The notes under the pieces were generated by a model. The model saw only the letters and a list, made by a program, of their open reading frames with translations, was not told where the DNA came from and did no database searches. Positions 1-5,065 of a stretch of DNA of 5,172 nucleotides are shown piece after piece (the stretch's first letter is position 1; each line of letters opens with the position of its first letter). Both the position numbers and the translations under genes were made by a program. Origin of the DNA: Gammaproteobacteria bacterium (GTDB lineage: Bacteria; Pseudomonadota; Gammaproteobacteria; GCF-002020875); assembly GCA_018671205.1 (NCBI GenBank), contig JABHIC010000277.1:1-5172 (forward strand). The letters are read 5' to 3'.

Positions 1-41
1 CCATTAGCCACATAGTGGCTTATGAACTCTTGTTTTTGCAT
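1..41 (-). CDS. Partial CDS, N-terminus of a possible phage terminase small subunit
   Basis: Only 13 full codons and part of a Gly codon lie in the window; the gene runs off the left edge. The visible residues are MQKQEFISHYVANG. Terminase small subunits (Terminase_2-type) often begin with a KQ..F...Y(I/V)..G stretch just before an NATQAA helix-turn-helix, and this matches that pattern. TerS binds pac/cos DNA and recruits the large terminase. I prefer the ATG at 41, because GGTGA (46-50) lies 5 nt upstream as a ribosome binding site and the predicted transcript starts only about 15 nt upstream. An in-frame ATG at 53 would add MVTS but has no visible ribosome binding site and almost no leader. 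The gene follows the primase and putative origin on the same strand and has its own promoter. The functional call rests on very few residues; another short phage DNA-binding protein is possible. Confidence 0.45.
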   Translation of the reverse strand, partial: MQKQEFISHYVAN

Positions 42-62
42 TGATGTCACCATAATAGGATT

Positions 63-91
63 ATGTTACCAAAGGTAACACTTTTTCTCAA
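63..91 (-). promoter_or_regulatory. Sigma70-like promoter for the left-edge gene
   Basis: On the minus strand TTGAGA (86-91, 5 of 6 matches to the -35 consensus) is followed after exactly 17 bp by TAACAT (63-68, 4 of 6 to the -10 consensus). Transcription would start near 55-57, giving a short leader before the ATG at 41. The spacer and -10 are covered by a perfect palindrome (64-80), so the promoter is probably controlled. Confidence 0.55.
64..80. promoter_or_regulatory. Palindromic operator candidate over the -10 region
   Basis: TGTTACC (64-70), AAA (71-73) and GGTAACA (74-80) form a perfect 7-bp-arm palindrome, 17 bp long. It overlaps the -10 and spacer of the minus-strand promoter, where a bound dimeric repressor would block RNA polymerase. 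There is no T-run, and the arms are short for a terminator. The binding protein is not identifiable; candidates are the AlpA-like protein, a regulator outside the window, or a helper-phage protein. Confidence 0.5.
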
Positions 92-116
92 CCAGAAGGG
101 TTATTCGTAGCGGAGC

Positions 117-216
117 TGGACGGGTTGGACACGTTTAAGCCCTTTTTGACAAAAGTCCCTAGGGAAATCTATAGAAAAGTTTTCCAAAATAGGCCTAAAC
201 GTGTCCAACCCGTCCA
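117..216. other. Candidate replication origin: inverted pair of double iterons around an AT-rich core
   Basis: Arms 117-141 and 192-216 are reverse complements with 24 of 25 positions matching; the only mismatch pairs 138 with 195. Each arm contains two head-to-tail 9-bp units, TGGACGGGT and TGGACACGT, which share 7 of 9 bases. The left-arm units are at 117-125 and 126-134. The right-arm units are at 199-207 and 208-216 on the other strand. The 50 bases between the arms (142-191) are AT-rich and hold CCCTAGGG and GAAAAGTTTTC palindromes. P4-type primase-helicases bind iterons at an origin and at a second cis site; the position directly beside the primase 3' end fits that role. Alternatives are a packaging site or a structured RNA. 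The arms are too far apart, with no T-run, for an ordinary terminator. Confidence 0.5.
146..175 (+). promoter_or_regulatory. Possible plus-strand promoter inside the putative origin
   Basis: A perfect -35 TTGACA (146-151) is followed after 18 bp by TATAGA (170-175, 4 of 6 to the -10 consensus). It points right, into the 3' end of the primase gene, where there is no plus-strand gene. A transcript could be antisense to the primase mRNA or could help open the origin. AT-rich origin cores can give such matches by chance. Confidence 0.3.
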
Positions 217-248
217 CGCAGCACCTCTTTGATGTCGCGCGGCACAAT

Positions 249-2456
249 TCACAGACAATGAGGAGGGGTATTTTTTAGCTCCTCAAAACCCCACCCACCT
301 GTAATGGTGTTGTACTCGTAACAGCCTGTAAGCTCCAGCCCCTCACGTACTCGTTTACCGGATACCTTGCCCGCATCTAATCCGCGTTCTGATAACTGCC
401 TCCCGAAGCGGGTCTTAGATACGGAGTGCAGCCCCGAAGCCTTGGCCCACTTTTGGTAATTGGCATAAAGTTCATCAGTCGGTGCCACCGCCCCCGCCCT
501 AAATGCACAGCACTCGGATAGCCATGACCCCATTAAATCCATATCCGATCTATACTCCTCAGCAGCGGAGCTAACCAGCGGCGGCATATCCAAGCCTTTC
601 TCTGAATACTGCTTAGCGCCTTCCACCAGCCAGCCGAGAATACCCGCATTCTCTTTTTTCAGCTTGTGCATGAGATTTTTGTCTGCTCGCTTACCTTTGA
701 ACTGCTCCTTAAACGGAATCAGGCATAACCGCCGCCAGATTCCGTCGTCTGTTCCCTTAATTACTGGCTTGTGGTTGGTTGCCATCGTTGGCGTAAATTG
801 AGGAATGAACTCAACAGACGTTTTACCGTAGACGGGGCGCGCAGTTTGGGTATCGCCACCAGTTATACTCTTAACGAACTGCTCATTCAGTGCATCGCCC
901 TCCGAAGTCTCACTCACAAAAAGAGAGCGGCACCCTCGGAGGCGTACGATGTCCTCGCGTGGCCCACCACCTCCAGACTCAATAAAAGTATCCGCTCCAC
1001 TGGTTTTTGAGTAAACGCCCATAATCCATTTGATAACCTCGATCAGCACAGATTTTCCGTTAGATCCAATCCCGTGGAGGATGACCAAAATCTGCTCTTT
1101 ATTTCCACCGATCAGCATGGATCCAAATAGAACCTTGAGAAAATCCATCATAAGCTGATCCCCACCCATGATCTCTGAAATAAATTGCTCCCAGCGGGGG
1201 CAGGTCGCTTCAGGGTCAAAACCTACGGCCGTTTGCATGGTGATCCACTGATCGGGGGTACTCTCAACCAGCGCACCTTTACGCAGGTCAACAACCCCTG
1301 AAGGTGTACCGAGGAGGTGGCTCATTCTATCTAAAGCCTCGGCCATCACCTGCAACACTGCCGTCTGCTCTGCAAGCGACCTCATAGCTGCGAGCTTAGC
1401 CTGTGATTCTGAATTTATCGCATGTTTCAGTAGACTTGCTCTGCGACCCTCGTCAGCGTTAGCCAGCGCCTCGCTTACGATTGAACGACTGACCAATTTA
1501 AGATCTTCTAAAATAGTCCCCGCTGATTCCCAGCAGATACCGTTCCAGCGTATCCACTGGTCCAGCCCAAAAACATAACGGAGCTGGCCAATTTTCAGAT
1601 CTGCAAAACGCTCTGAATTACCGAGATCAGTAAGGGGCCGGGTGTGCGGACTGAAAGCGCCATCCCCCAACATATCCACTGTCGGCTCATAACCACTGAT
1701 GCTTTTAGCTATCTGCAACACCTCGTCGATTTCCAGTGGCTCAGAGAGGAGGGCATTTTTAGACAACAGTGTCGTTTCAATCTGCTCTTGGTCTGCCCCG
1801 AAATGCCGGAGCCGCCCCGCCTCGCTGGTGAGTGCGCTGTTGCGATTACCATCCTGCACTTCACTCATGCCACCAGCACTAGATACCGCCTGTGGCTCAG
1901 TCGCTGGAGTACGGGGCTGTTTCGCCTTTCCCTCTGTCACCTTGAAGCGACTTGCGCACCTATCAAGCAGCCACTGGGGAGCGGGGGAGGGCTCAATATT
2001 GTTTTCTACAATGTAAGACCCATTGGGCATAACGCTTGGTGGTGAGATCACGTATCCACCATTAGACCGGACATCTATGCCCCGCCCTAGTTTGCTGGCA
2101 GAGCTGCGGCCATCGTAGTCAGCAGGGGTGCGAAAATAGAGATGAGTCCCACCTCGCGGGGTTCGTACAGTCCGGGTCTCTGGGACATCTAGCCCAATGA
2201 TCAGCTCATCCCATGCGGTAACCCCGTCTAGACTCTTTTCTGGAGCAACATCCAGATCGACAACAAGCAATTGAGACTTACGCCCCGTAGGTAGGCCAAG
2301 CGCATACTCTGGGTTGGCCGTCCACCATTTAGTAATCTGCTCAACGTCTTGTGTTGCCGATTTGAACCCACGAGCAACAGCAGGCTTTTTGTTCTGGAAA
2401 CAGGGGAAGACTGGGTGTTGATTCGCCAGTTCAAGCGCTGGGGTTAGATTATTCAT
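249..2456 (-). CDS. P4-type primase-polymerase / SF3 helicase replication protein (735 aa)
   Basis: This is the replication initiator of the element: it primes, unwinds and probably recognises the origin. The N-terminal prim-pol domain (about 5-165) has VVDLDV with the metal-binding DLD at 67-69, GGTHLYF at 102-108 and GIDVRSNGGYVISPP at 126-140. A helical PriCT-like segment follows (about 201-255). A D5_N-like region (about 285-415) leads to the SF3 ATPase: Walker A GIGSNGKS (462-469), Walker B-like SLFVSETSEGD (511-521), sensor TPTMATNH (555-562) with Asn561, and WRR (574-576) as a likely arginine finger. The C-terminus (about 655-712) looks like a winged helix that may bind DNA. All key motifs are present, so it should be active. 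The start ATG overlaps the stop of the 183-aa gene by 8 nt and has AAGGGG 6 nt upstream, which indicates translational coupling. The order matches P4 alpha-like proteins, but P4 alpha has a different primase fold. Confidence 0.95.
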   Translation of the reverse strand: MNNLTPALELANQHPVFPCFQNKKPAVARGFKSATQDVEQITKWWTANPEYALGLPTGRKSQLLVVDLDVAPEKSLDGVTAWDELIIGLDVPETRTVRTPRGGTHLYFRTPADYDGRSSASKLGRGIDVRSNGGYVISPPSVMPNGSYIVENNIEPSPAPQWLLDRCASRFKVTEGKAKQPRTPATEPQAVSSAGGMSEVQDGNRNSALTSEAGRLRHFGADQEQIETTLLSKNALLSEPLEIDEVLQIAKSISGYEPTVDMLGDGAFSPHTRPLTDLGNSERFADLKIGQLRYVFGLDQWIRWNGICWESAGTILEDLKLVSRSIVSEALANADEGRRASLLKHAINSESQAKLAAMRSLAEQTAVLQVMAEALDRMSHLLGTPSGVVDLRKGALVESTPDQWITMQTAVGFDPEATCPRWEQFISEIMGGDQLMMDFLKVLFGSMLIGGNKEQILVILHGIGSNGKSVLIEVIKWIMGVYSKTSGADTFIESGGGGPREDIVRLRGCRSLFVSETSEGDALNEQFVKSITGGDTQTARPVYGKTSVEFIPQFTPTMATNHKPVIKGTDDGIWRRLCLIPFKEQFKGKRADKNLMHKLKKENAGILGWLVEGAKQYSEKGLDMPPLVSSAAEEYRSDMDLMGSWLSECCAFRAGAVAPTDELYANYQKWAKASGLHSVSKTRFGRQLSERGLDAGKVSGKRVREGLELTGCYEYNTITGGWGFEELKNTPPHCL

Positions 2457-3000
2457 CCGCCGCCCCTTTTTTCGTTTTTTTGCACGCGCTGTACATTTTG
2501 CCCTCTCCCATATACCGGAGAATCACATCCATGGCCCCTGAGTTGCTGAGGTCTCGACTACTGAGCCCCAAGGCCTTGATTACCGTTGTGAGATATTCGC
2601 TTACTCCCGACTCCTTGCCGAAATTGATACCATCATGATGTAATCCAATTACACGGGTTGGACCCTCAGAAAGATGATCACGCCTCAATAAAATACGTGG
2701 TGCCTCACTCACCAACGGGTTAGAGTGCGAGACCCCAATTGGCAAACTATCGCGGTTCAGTACCTCATAGAAATCGCCATCCTGCTGCAAAAGGTACGGG
2801 ATCTCTATTCGTAACACAGGATAATAGTCGACGTATGCGGGGATACCGAGGGGGTGTTGACGCTTAAATGTGGCGGTGATATTGGTCAGCAGCTCGACCG
2901 GAGTCATAATATGTCCGATCTTATGGGTAGCGGAGGCACTACGCAGAGACCGAGCGTGGAAATTTGTAGACCAATCGGCCAGAATATTTGGACTACTCAT
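2449..3000 (-). CDS. Unrecognised 183-aa protein of the replication cassette
   Basis: I do not recognise this family. The predicted protein is soluble, with no signal peptide or membrane span. The centre looks beta-rich (YYPVLRIEIPYLL about 59-71, then DFYEVLNRDSLPIGV about 76-90), followed by ILLRRDHL (103-110). The C-terminal half is more helical and ends in a basic KKTKKG tail. The ATG overlaps the TGA of the upstream AlpA-like gene in an ATGA, with GGAGAGG just upstream. Its own TAA overlaps the primase start. This tight coupling on both sides implies a role with the primase, such as origin binding, helicase loading or regulation; that is inference from position only. An internal Met32 has a poorer ribosome binding site and is less likely as the start. 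Confidence 0.85.
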   Translation of the reverse strand: MSSPNILADWSTNFHARSLRSASATHKIGHIMTPVELLTNITATFKRQHPLGIPAYVDYYPVLRIEIPYLLQQDGDFYEVLNRDSLPIGVSHSNPLVSEAPRILLRRDHLSEGPTRVIGLHHDGINFGKESGVSEYLTTVIKALGLSSRDLSNSGAMDVILRYMGEGKMYSACKKTKKGAADE

Positions 3001-3206
3001 GCTACCTCTCCGAGCTTGACCATCGCTTCATCGAGGTCTGCGACGCGCCAACGTGAGCGGCGCCCCAGTTTTGTAGCAGCAGGCAGTGTGCCCTCTGCTA
3101 CCAGTGCAAAAAACGATGACCGCGCCAAGCCAAGGTGGGCGGCGGCATCGTCGGCGTTAACCCACCCAGAAGGATGGGGTTGGTTGATTGCTATATCTCT
3201 TTTCAT
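2997..3206 (-). CDS. AlpA-family / excisionase-like helix-turn-helix regulator (69 aa)
   Basis: This small DNA-binding protein has the layout of the AlpA/MerR-like excisionase group. WVNADDAAAHLGLARSSFFALV (15-36) makes the helix-turn-helix, with the second helix reading the DNA. The wing and last helix follow in LPAATKLGRRSRWRVADL (41-58), where the arginine-rich turn before the last helix is typical. The usual family length is 60-90 aa, so it is complete. Known members activate integrase or excision genes or act as directionality factors on P4-like elements and satellites. The ATG at 3206 has GAGGT 8 nt upstream. The TGA overlaps the next gene by 4 nt, making it the first gene of a three-gene cassette with the 183-aa protein and the primase. 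Which promoters it controls cannot be told here. Confidence 0.85.
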   Translation of the reverse strand: MKRDIAINQPHPSGWVNADDAAAHLGLARSSFFALVAEGTLPAATKLGRRSRWRVADLDEAMVKLGEVA

Positions 3207-3214
3207 ATCGATTT

Positions 3215-3232
3215 ACCTCGTATAGTTGAGGT
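3215..3232. promoter_or_regulatory. Small inverted repeat in the leader of the AlpA-like gene
   Basis: ACCTC (3215-3219), an 8-base spacer GTATAGTT and GAGGT (3228-3232) form a perfect 5-bp-arm inverted repeat just upstream of the start codon. One arm doubles as the Shine-Dalgarno (GAGGT on the minus strand), and the spacer contains a TATAC that could be part of a -10. A protein bound here, or an RNA hairpin forming, would reduce translation or transcription of the cassette; autoregulation is plausible. No convincing -35 accompanies it. Confidence 0.35.
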
Positions 3233-3259
3233 TAATTAAACCCAGCTAATTCTGCTGGG
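3232..3259 (-). terminator. Probable intrinsic terminator after the 260-aa gene
   Basis: CCCAGC (3254-3259 on the minus strand), a 7-base loop and GCTGGG (3241-3246) make a perfect 6-bp GC-rich stem. On the minus strand the stem is followed by TTTAATTAA, a short and broken U-rich tail. It would separate the 260-aa gene from the AlpA-like cassette, perhaps incompletely. Confidence 0.5.
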
Positions 3260-3277
3260 GCCGATACGTATTAGATG

Positions 3278-3327
3278 CCTGAAATTGCTTCAGGGGATGG
3301 GTGGATAATTACCTAAATATCTACCCA
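3278..3327. repeat. Two further inverted repeats at the 3' end of the 260-aa gene
   Basis: CCTGAA (3278-3283), loop ATTGC and TTCAGG (3289-3294) form a perfect 6-bp stem. Beside it, TGGGTGGATA (3298-3307) and TATCTACCCA (3318-3327) pair at 9 of 10 positions around the stop codon of the 260-aa gene. With the hairpin at 3241-3259 they make three stem-loops in about 90 bases. None of these two has a clear T-run; they may stabilise the 3' end of the mRNA or add to termination. Confidence 0.4.
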
Positions 3328-4095
3328 CCATGAAAACTCTGACTCCAAATCCTCAGAAAGACTCTTCAATTGCTTGCGGGCATTATCTTTGTCAGGATGA
3401 AGGCCGACATCGATAATCGGCAAAAGGTCAACCATTAGTGATTTATTAACAATTCCTTCTTGTGATGCAAACTCCCAAAGATCCCTAATGACAAGCTGCC
3501 AGTCCCCGGCTCTTTGTCCTGCTGCTCGGGCTGGCATAGTTGATGCGCTAGGTGTTTTTGGTAGAGGCCCACACTCCTCAATAGCAGATTGATAAGCCCC
3601 CTCAATCTGCTCAATGGCTAACAATAGTAGATCTTGTTTTAGTCTCGATGGTAAAACTGCACATTCTTTAAGCACCTGTTTCATTCGAGAAAAGGGAATA
3701 TTGAGCAATTCTATATCTTCGGCAGTAACCGACCTAAACACCCCCGCTTTCACGCGGGAATAGGTAATCTGTCCACGAACCACCATCCTGGCTATAATTA
3801 TGGTAGCTATGTCCTTAGCTGGCGCATCAGCATGAACCAACTTAAATACTTCAGTCCAGCCCGAATAGAGCCTATCAAACTCATCTTGCGTAAAAGAGGT
3901 GTGTTCAAGCTCATTGTTCATGGCATCAAACCGCTCTTTCGCAATTGCTGCAAACTCCTTTTCTTTGCCATCTACGAGTGACCTGAAAGATCTATCCTTT
4001 TTTAATTTGCTAATAATAGGAGAACTAAATACAGGATTAGCGAAGAAGTCCACAAGATTTTTGGGGTCTTGATAGTCATATACTTTTGTATCCAC
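3313..4095 (-). CDS. Unrecognised 260-aa protein, cargo-gene candidate
   Basis: I do not recognise this family. Start choice: GTG at 4095 has a full AGGAG (4105-4109) 9 nt upstream; a frame-open TTG at 4122 would put that site inside the coding region, so GTG is preferred. The product is soluble and mostly helical. The N-terminal part (about 1-175) is charged, with a hydrophobic helix KDIATIIIARMVV (about 94-106). A small Pro/Ala/Ser-rich linker (about 178-198) joins it to a C-terminal helical domain (about 199-260) ending in SWWVDI. No catalytic motif is evident. Lines near the 5' end are about 33-45% GC by hand count against above 60% in parts of the primase, suggesting separate acquisition. 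Stem-loops lie on both sides. Such isolated genes in phages and satellites often carry defence or host-interaction functions; that is inference from context only. Confidence 0.8.
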   Translation of the reverse strand: MDTKVYDYQDPKNLVDFFANPVFSSPIISKLKKDRSFRSLVDGKEKEFAAIAKERFDAMNNELEHTSFTQDEFDRLYSGWTEVFKLVHADAPAKDIATIIIARMVVRGQITYSRVKAGVFRSVTAEDIELLNIPFSRMKQVLKECAVLPSRLKQDLLLLAIEQIEGAYQSAIEECGPLPKTPSASTMPARAAGQRAGDWQLVIRDLWEFASQEGIVNKSLMVDLLPIIDVGLHPDKDNARKQLKSLSEDLESEFSWWVDI

Positions 4096-4121
4096 TGAGT
4101 TATTCTCCTCAAGTAATAACA

Positions 4122-4149
4122 AGACCAGAGTCTCTTACCGCTCTGGTCT
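4122..4149 (-). terminator. Hairpin between the membrane-protein gene and the 260-aa gene
   Basis: AGACCAGAG (4122-4130) and CTCTGGTCT (4141-4149) form a perfect 9-bp stem with a 10-base loop. On the minus strand it is followed by TGTTATTACTT, which is T-rich but interrupted, so it is a weak or partial terminator for the upstream small-gene operon. It could instead be an attenuator in the leader of the 260-aa gene. Confidence 0.45.
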
Positions 4150-4179
4150 ATCCGTTAACGCCTAATCCAGTCTCTTACC
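4129..4179 (+). repeat. Exact 11-bp direct repeat, 40 bp apart
   Basis: AGTCTCTTACC occurs at 4129-4139 and at 4169-4179. The first copy spans the loop and part of a stem of the hairpin at 4122-4149; the second lies in the last codons of the 56-aa gene. It may be a paired binding site or the scar of a small duplication or insertion at the junction with the 260-aa gene. Confidence 0.5.
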
Positions 4180-4325
4180 AGACGATAGAGCCACCACCAT
4201 AGCGCAGTATCTGCAGCCATTGCAGCGCTACAGGCGACAAAAGCAATAATCAACCCAATATTCCCCGGAGGGTCCCAGAGTAGATCTACCTCTCCAGCGA
4301 GGTATACCATCATTAAAAGTATCAT
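4155..4325 (-). CDS. Small single-span membrane protein (56 aa)
   Basis: The reading frame has a strong AAGGGAG (4333-4339) 7 nt before the ATG, which supports a real gene despite its size. The protein starts with a hydrophobic stretch MILLMMVYLAG, then a short acidic part with WDPPGN. A transmembrane segment follows, from about Ile23 to Trp45 (GLIIAFVACSAAMAA, then a WWW cluster at 43-45), and the tail is basic (RLVRDWIRR). Trp and Arg at the membrane edge suggest a cytoplasmic C-terminus. The start lies 22 nt after the stop of the zinc-ribbon gene, in the same operon. Holin-like, small toxin or membrane anchor roles are all possible, but no motif decides between them. I do not recognise the family. 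Confidence 0.7.
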   Translation of the reverse strand: MILLMMVYLAGEVDLLWDPPGNIGLIIAFVACSAAMAADTALWWWLYRLVRDWIRR

Positions 4326-4347
4326 CTACCGACTCCCTTGGCTATAT

Positions 4348-4599
4348 TCAATCACAGTGCATCATCAATCGGCCTTGGAGCACTTTCGATGAGCCGCACT
4401 TGGTGCATATCGGCGGGTGGCCTCGGCCCAGGGTGCCGTCACACGCACGACAGGGGCGTATCGAAAAGTCCTCCGAGCCCACAGTTTCCTGTCGGCCGCA
4501 TGTGTCGCAGGTAACTGTTTCATAAGAGAAACCGCCGCCGAACTCAAACGCGAAAGGATGATCACATTTTTCACAATAATATCGATGAACGGCGCCCAT
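4348..4599 (-). CDS. Small protein with two zinc-ribbon-like cysteine sets (83 aa)
   Basis: Eight cysteines fall in four CxxC knuckles: C9/C12, C31/C34, C50/C53 and C65/C68. Taken in order they make two four-cysteine zinc sites, each spanning 19-26 residues, as in treble-clef or zinc-ribbon proteins. The second half (RPCRACDGTLG, then PPICTKCGS) resembles rubredoxin-like knuckles. A ninth cysteine, C82, is next to the C-terminus. Such proteins usually bind DNA, RNA or protein partners; phage and satellite regulators often use this fold, but the spacing does not match the Ogr/Delta late activators. The ATG overlaps the TGA of the 126-aa gene by one base (TGATG), with AGGGGG a little far upstream, so translation is probably coupled. 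Confidence 0.8.
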   Translation of the reverse strand: MGAVHRYYCEKCDHPFAFEFGGGFSYETVTCDTCGRQETVGSEDFSIRPCRACDGTLGRGHPPICTKCGSSKVLQGRLMMHCD

Positions 4600-4979
4600 C
4601 AGACTGCTACCCCCTGACGCTCAAGCGCATCAGTAAAGCGGTTAAACCGCTCAATCAACACCTTCAGCGCTATCTGCTGGCAATCGATCTCCGCCACGTC
4701 AGTCAGCAGATCGATTGCCTCATACACATCAGCTTGCAAATAACCCAAATCCACTGGAGCGTCGACGAAGCAGACAGAGGCCTCTCGGTGCATCAAGAGT
4801 TGATCCTCAATGATGGCGCTTCTCTTCTGCTGTAGCTCTTCTTCACTCTTCGCCCAAAATTTCCAGTGGTCTCGATGCACTCGCTGCGTGGTCAACTCGT
4901 AGCGGGTAGAGGGGGCGGGGGCACCTGTTGGGTAGTACAGGGGCTCTTCTGTTGATTGGGTGACAGTTTCTGTTTGCAT
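4599..4979 (-). CDS. Unrecognised 126-aa protein, first gene of the tRNA-proximal operon
   Basis: I do not recognise this family. The first 30 residues are polar with several Pro and Thr (for example PTGAPAPSTRY at 17-27) and probably disordered. Residues about 32-65 are charged and helical (KFWAKSEEELQQKRSAIIEDQLL), possibly a short coiled coil. Residues about 78-122 form further helices (LQADVYEAIDLLTDV, then ALKVLIERFNRFTDALERQ). There is no signal peptide or membrane span. The ATG at 4979 has GGAGAG (4985-4990) 5 nt upstream, a strong ribosome binding site. It is the first gene after the tRNA and terminator, where satellites and phages often keep an integrase; this protein is far too short for one. 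It overlaps the zinc-ribbon gene by one base. Confidence 0.75.
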   Translation of the reverse strand: MQTETVTQSTEEPLYYPTGAPAPSTRYELTTQRVHRDHWKFWAKSEEELQQKRSAIIEDQLLMHREASVCFVDAPVDLGYLQADVYEAIDLLTDVAEIDCQQIALKVLIERFNRFTDALERQGVAV

Positions 4980-4997
4980 GGTATCTCTCCAAATTGG

Positions 4998-5026
4998 TTA
5001 AAAAAGGTGAGATATACAAGGGTCAA
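4998..5026 (-). promoter_or_regulatory. Possible promoter of the tRNA-proximal operon
   Basis: On the minus strand TTGACC (5021-5026, 5 of 6 to the -35 consensus) is 17 bp from TTTTAA (4998-5003, 3 of 6 to the -10 consensus). TATATC (5011-5016) is a better -10 but lacks a properly spaced -35. A promoter is needed here because the tRNA transcript is stopped by the terminator upstream. The weak -10 would suit activation through the repeats at 5037-5056. Confidence 0.35.
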
Positions 5027-5036
5027 ACTGTTTCAA

Positions 5037-5056
5037 AGTGACTACCAGAGTGACTA
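5037..5056. repeat. Two direct repeats with 12-bp period upstream of the promoter
   Basis: AGTGACTA occurs at 5037-5044 and at 5049-5056, with CCAG between. The pair sits just upstream of the possible -35 and about 60-80 bases from the tRNA 3' end. It could be an activator site, or integrase arm-type or excisionase sites if the tRNA end is an attachment site. Two copies of 8 bases is modest evidence. Confidence 0.4.
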
Positions 5057-5065
5057 AAAACACGC

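Noticed and set aside
117..216. CRISPR array or transposon end for the inverted repeats
   Set aside because: There are only two arms in opposite orientation, no spacers of equal length, no transposase and no target duplication.
259..285. Inverted repeat TGAGGAG/CTCCTCA at the end of the primase gene as its terminator
   Set aside because: The 13-base loop is long, the stem lies within the last codons, and no T-run follows on the minus strand.
771..2045. Open frames on the plus strand inside the primase gene
   Set aside because: They are antisense to a protein with all its motifs intact, have no ribosome binding sites of note, and their translations look like random Cys/Arg/Ser-rich sequence.
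2460..2480. A-rich run before the primase start, read as a possible programmed frameshift fusing the 183-aa protein to the primase
   Set aside because: The A-runs do not fit a slippery heptamer in the reading frame, and the primase has its own ATG with AAGGGG at good spacing.
2854..3225. Plus-strand open frame across the AlpA-like gene and the 183-aa gene
   Set aside because: It is antisense to two coupled genes, one of a recognised family, and its translation has no known feature.
4348..4599. Ogr/Delta-type late activator for the zinc-binding protein
   Set aside because: Ogr/Delta proteins have one CxxC...CxxxxC finger of different spacing; this protein has four CxxC pairs in two sites.
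4365..4617. Overlapping open frames on both strands at the zinc-ribbon gene
   Set aside because: The zinc-ribbon frame has four ordered CxxC pairs and coupled translation; the others have no support.
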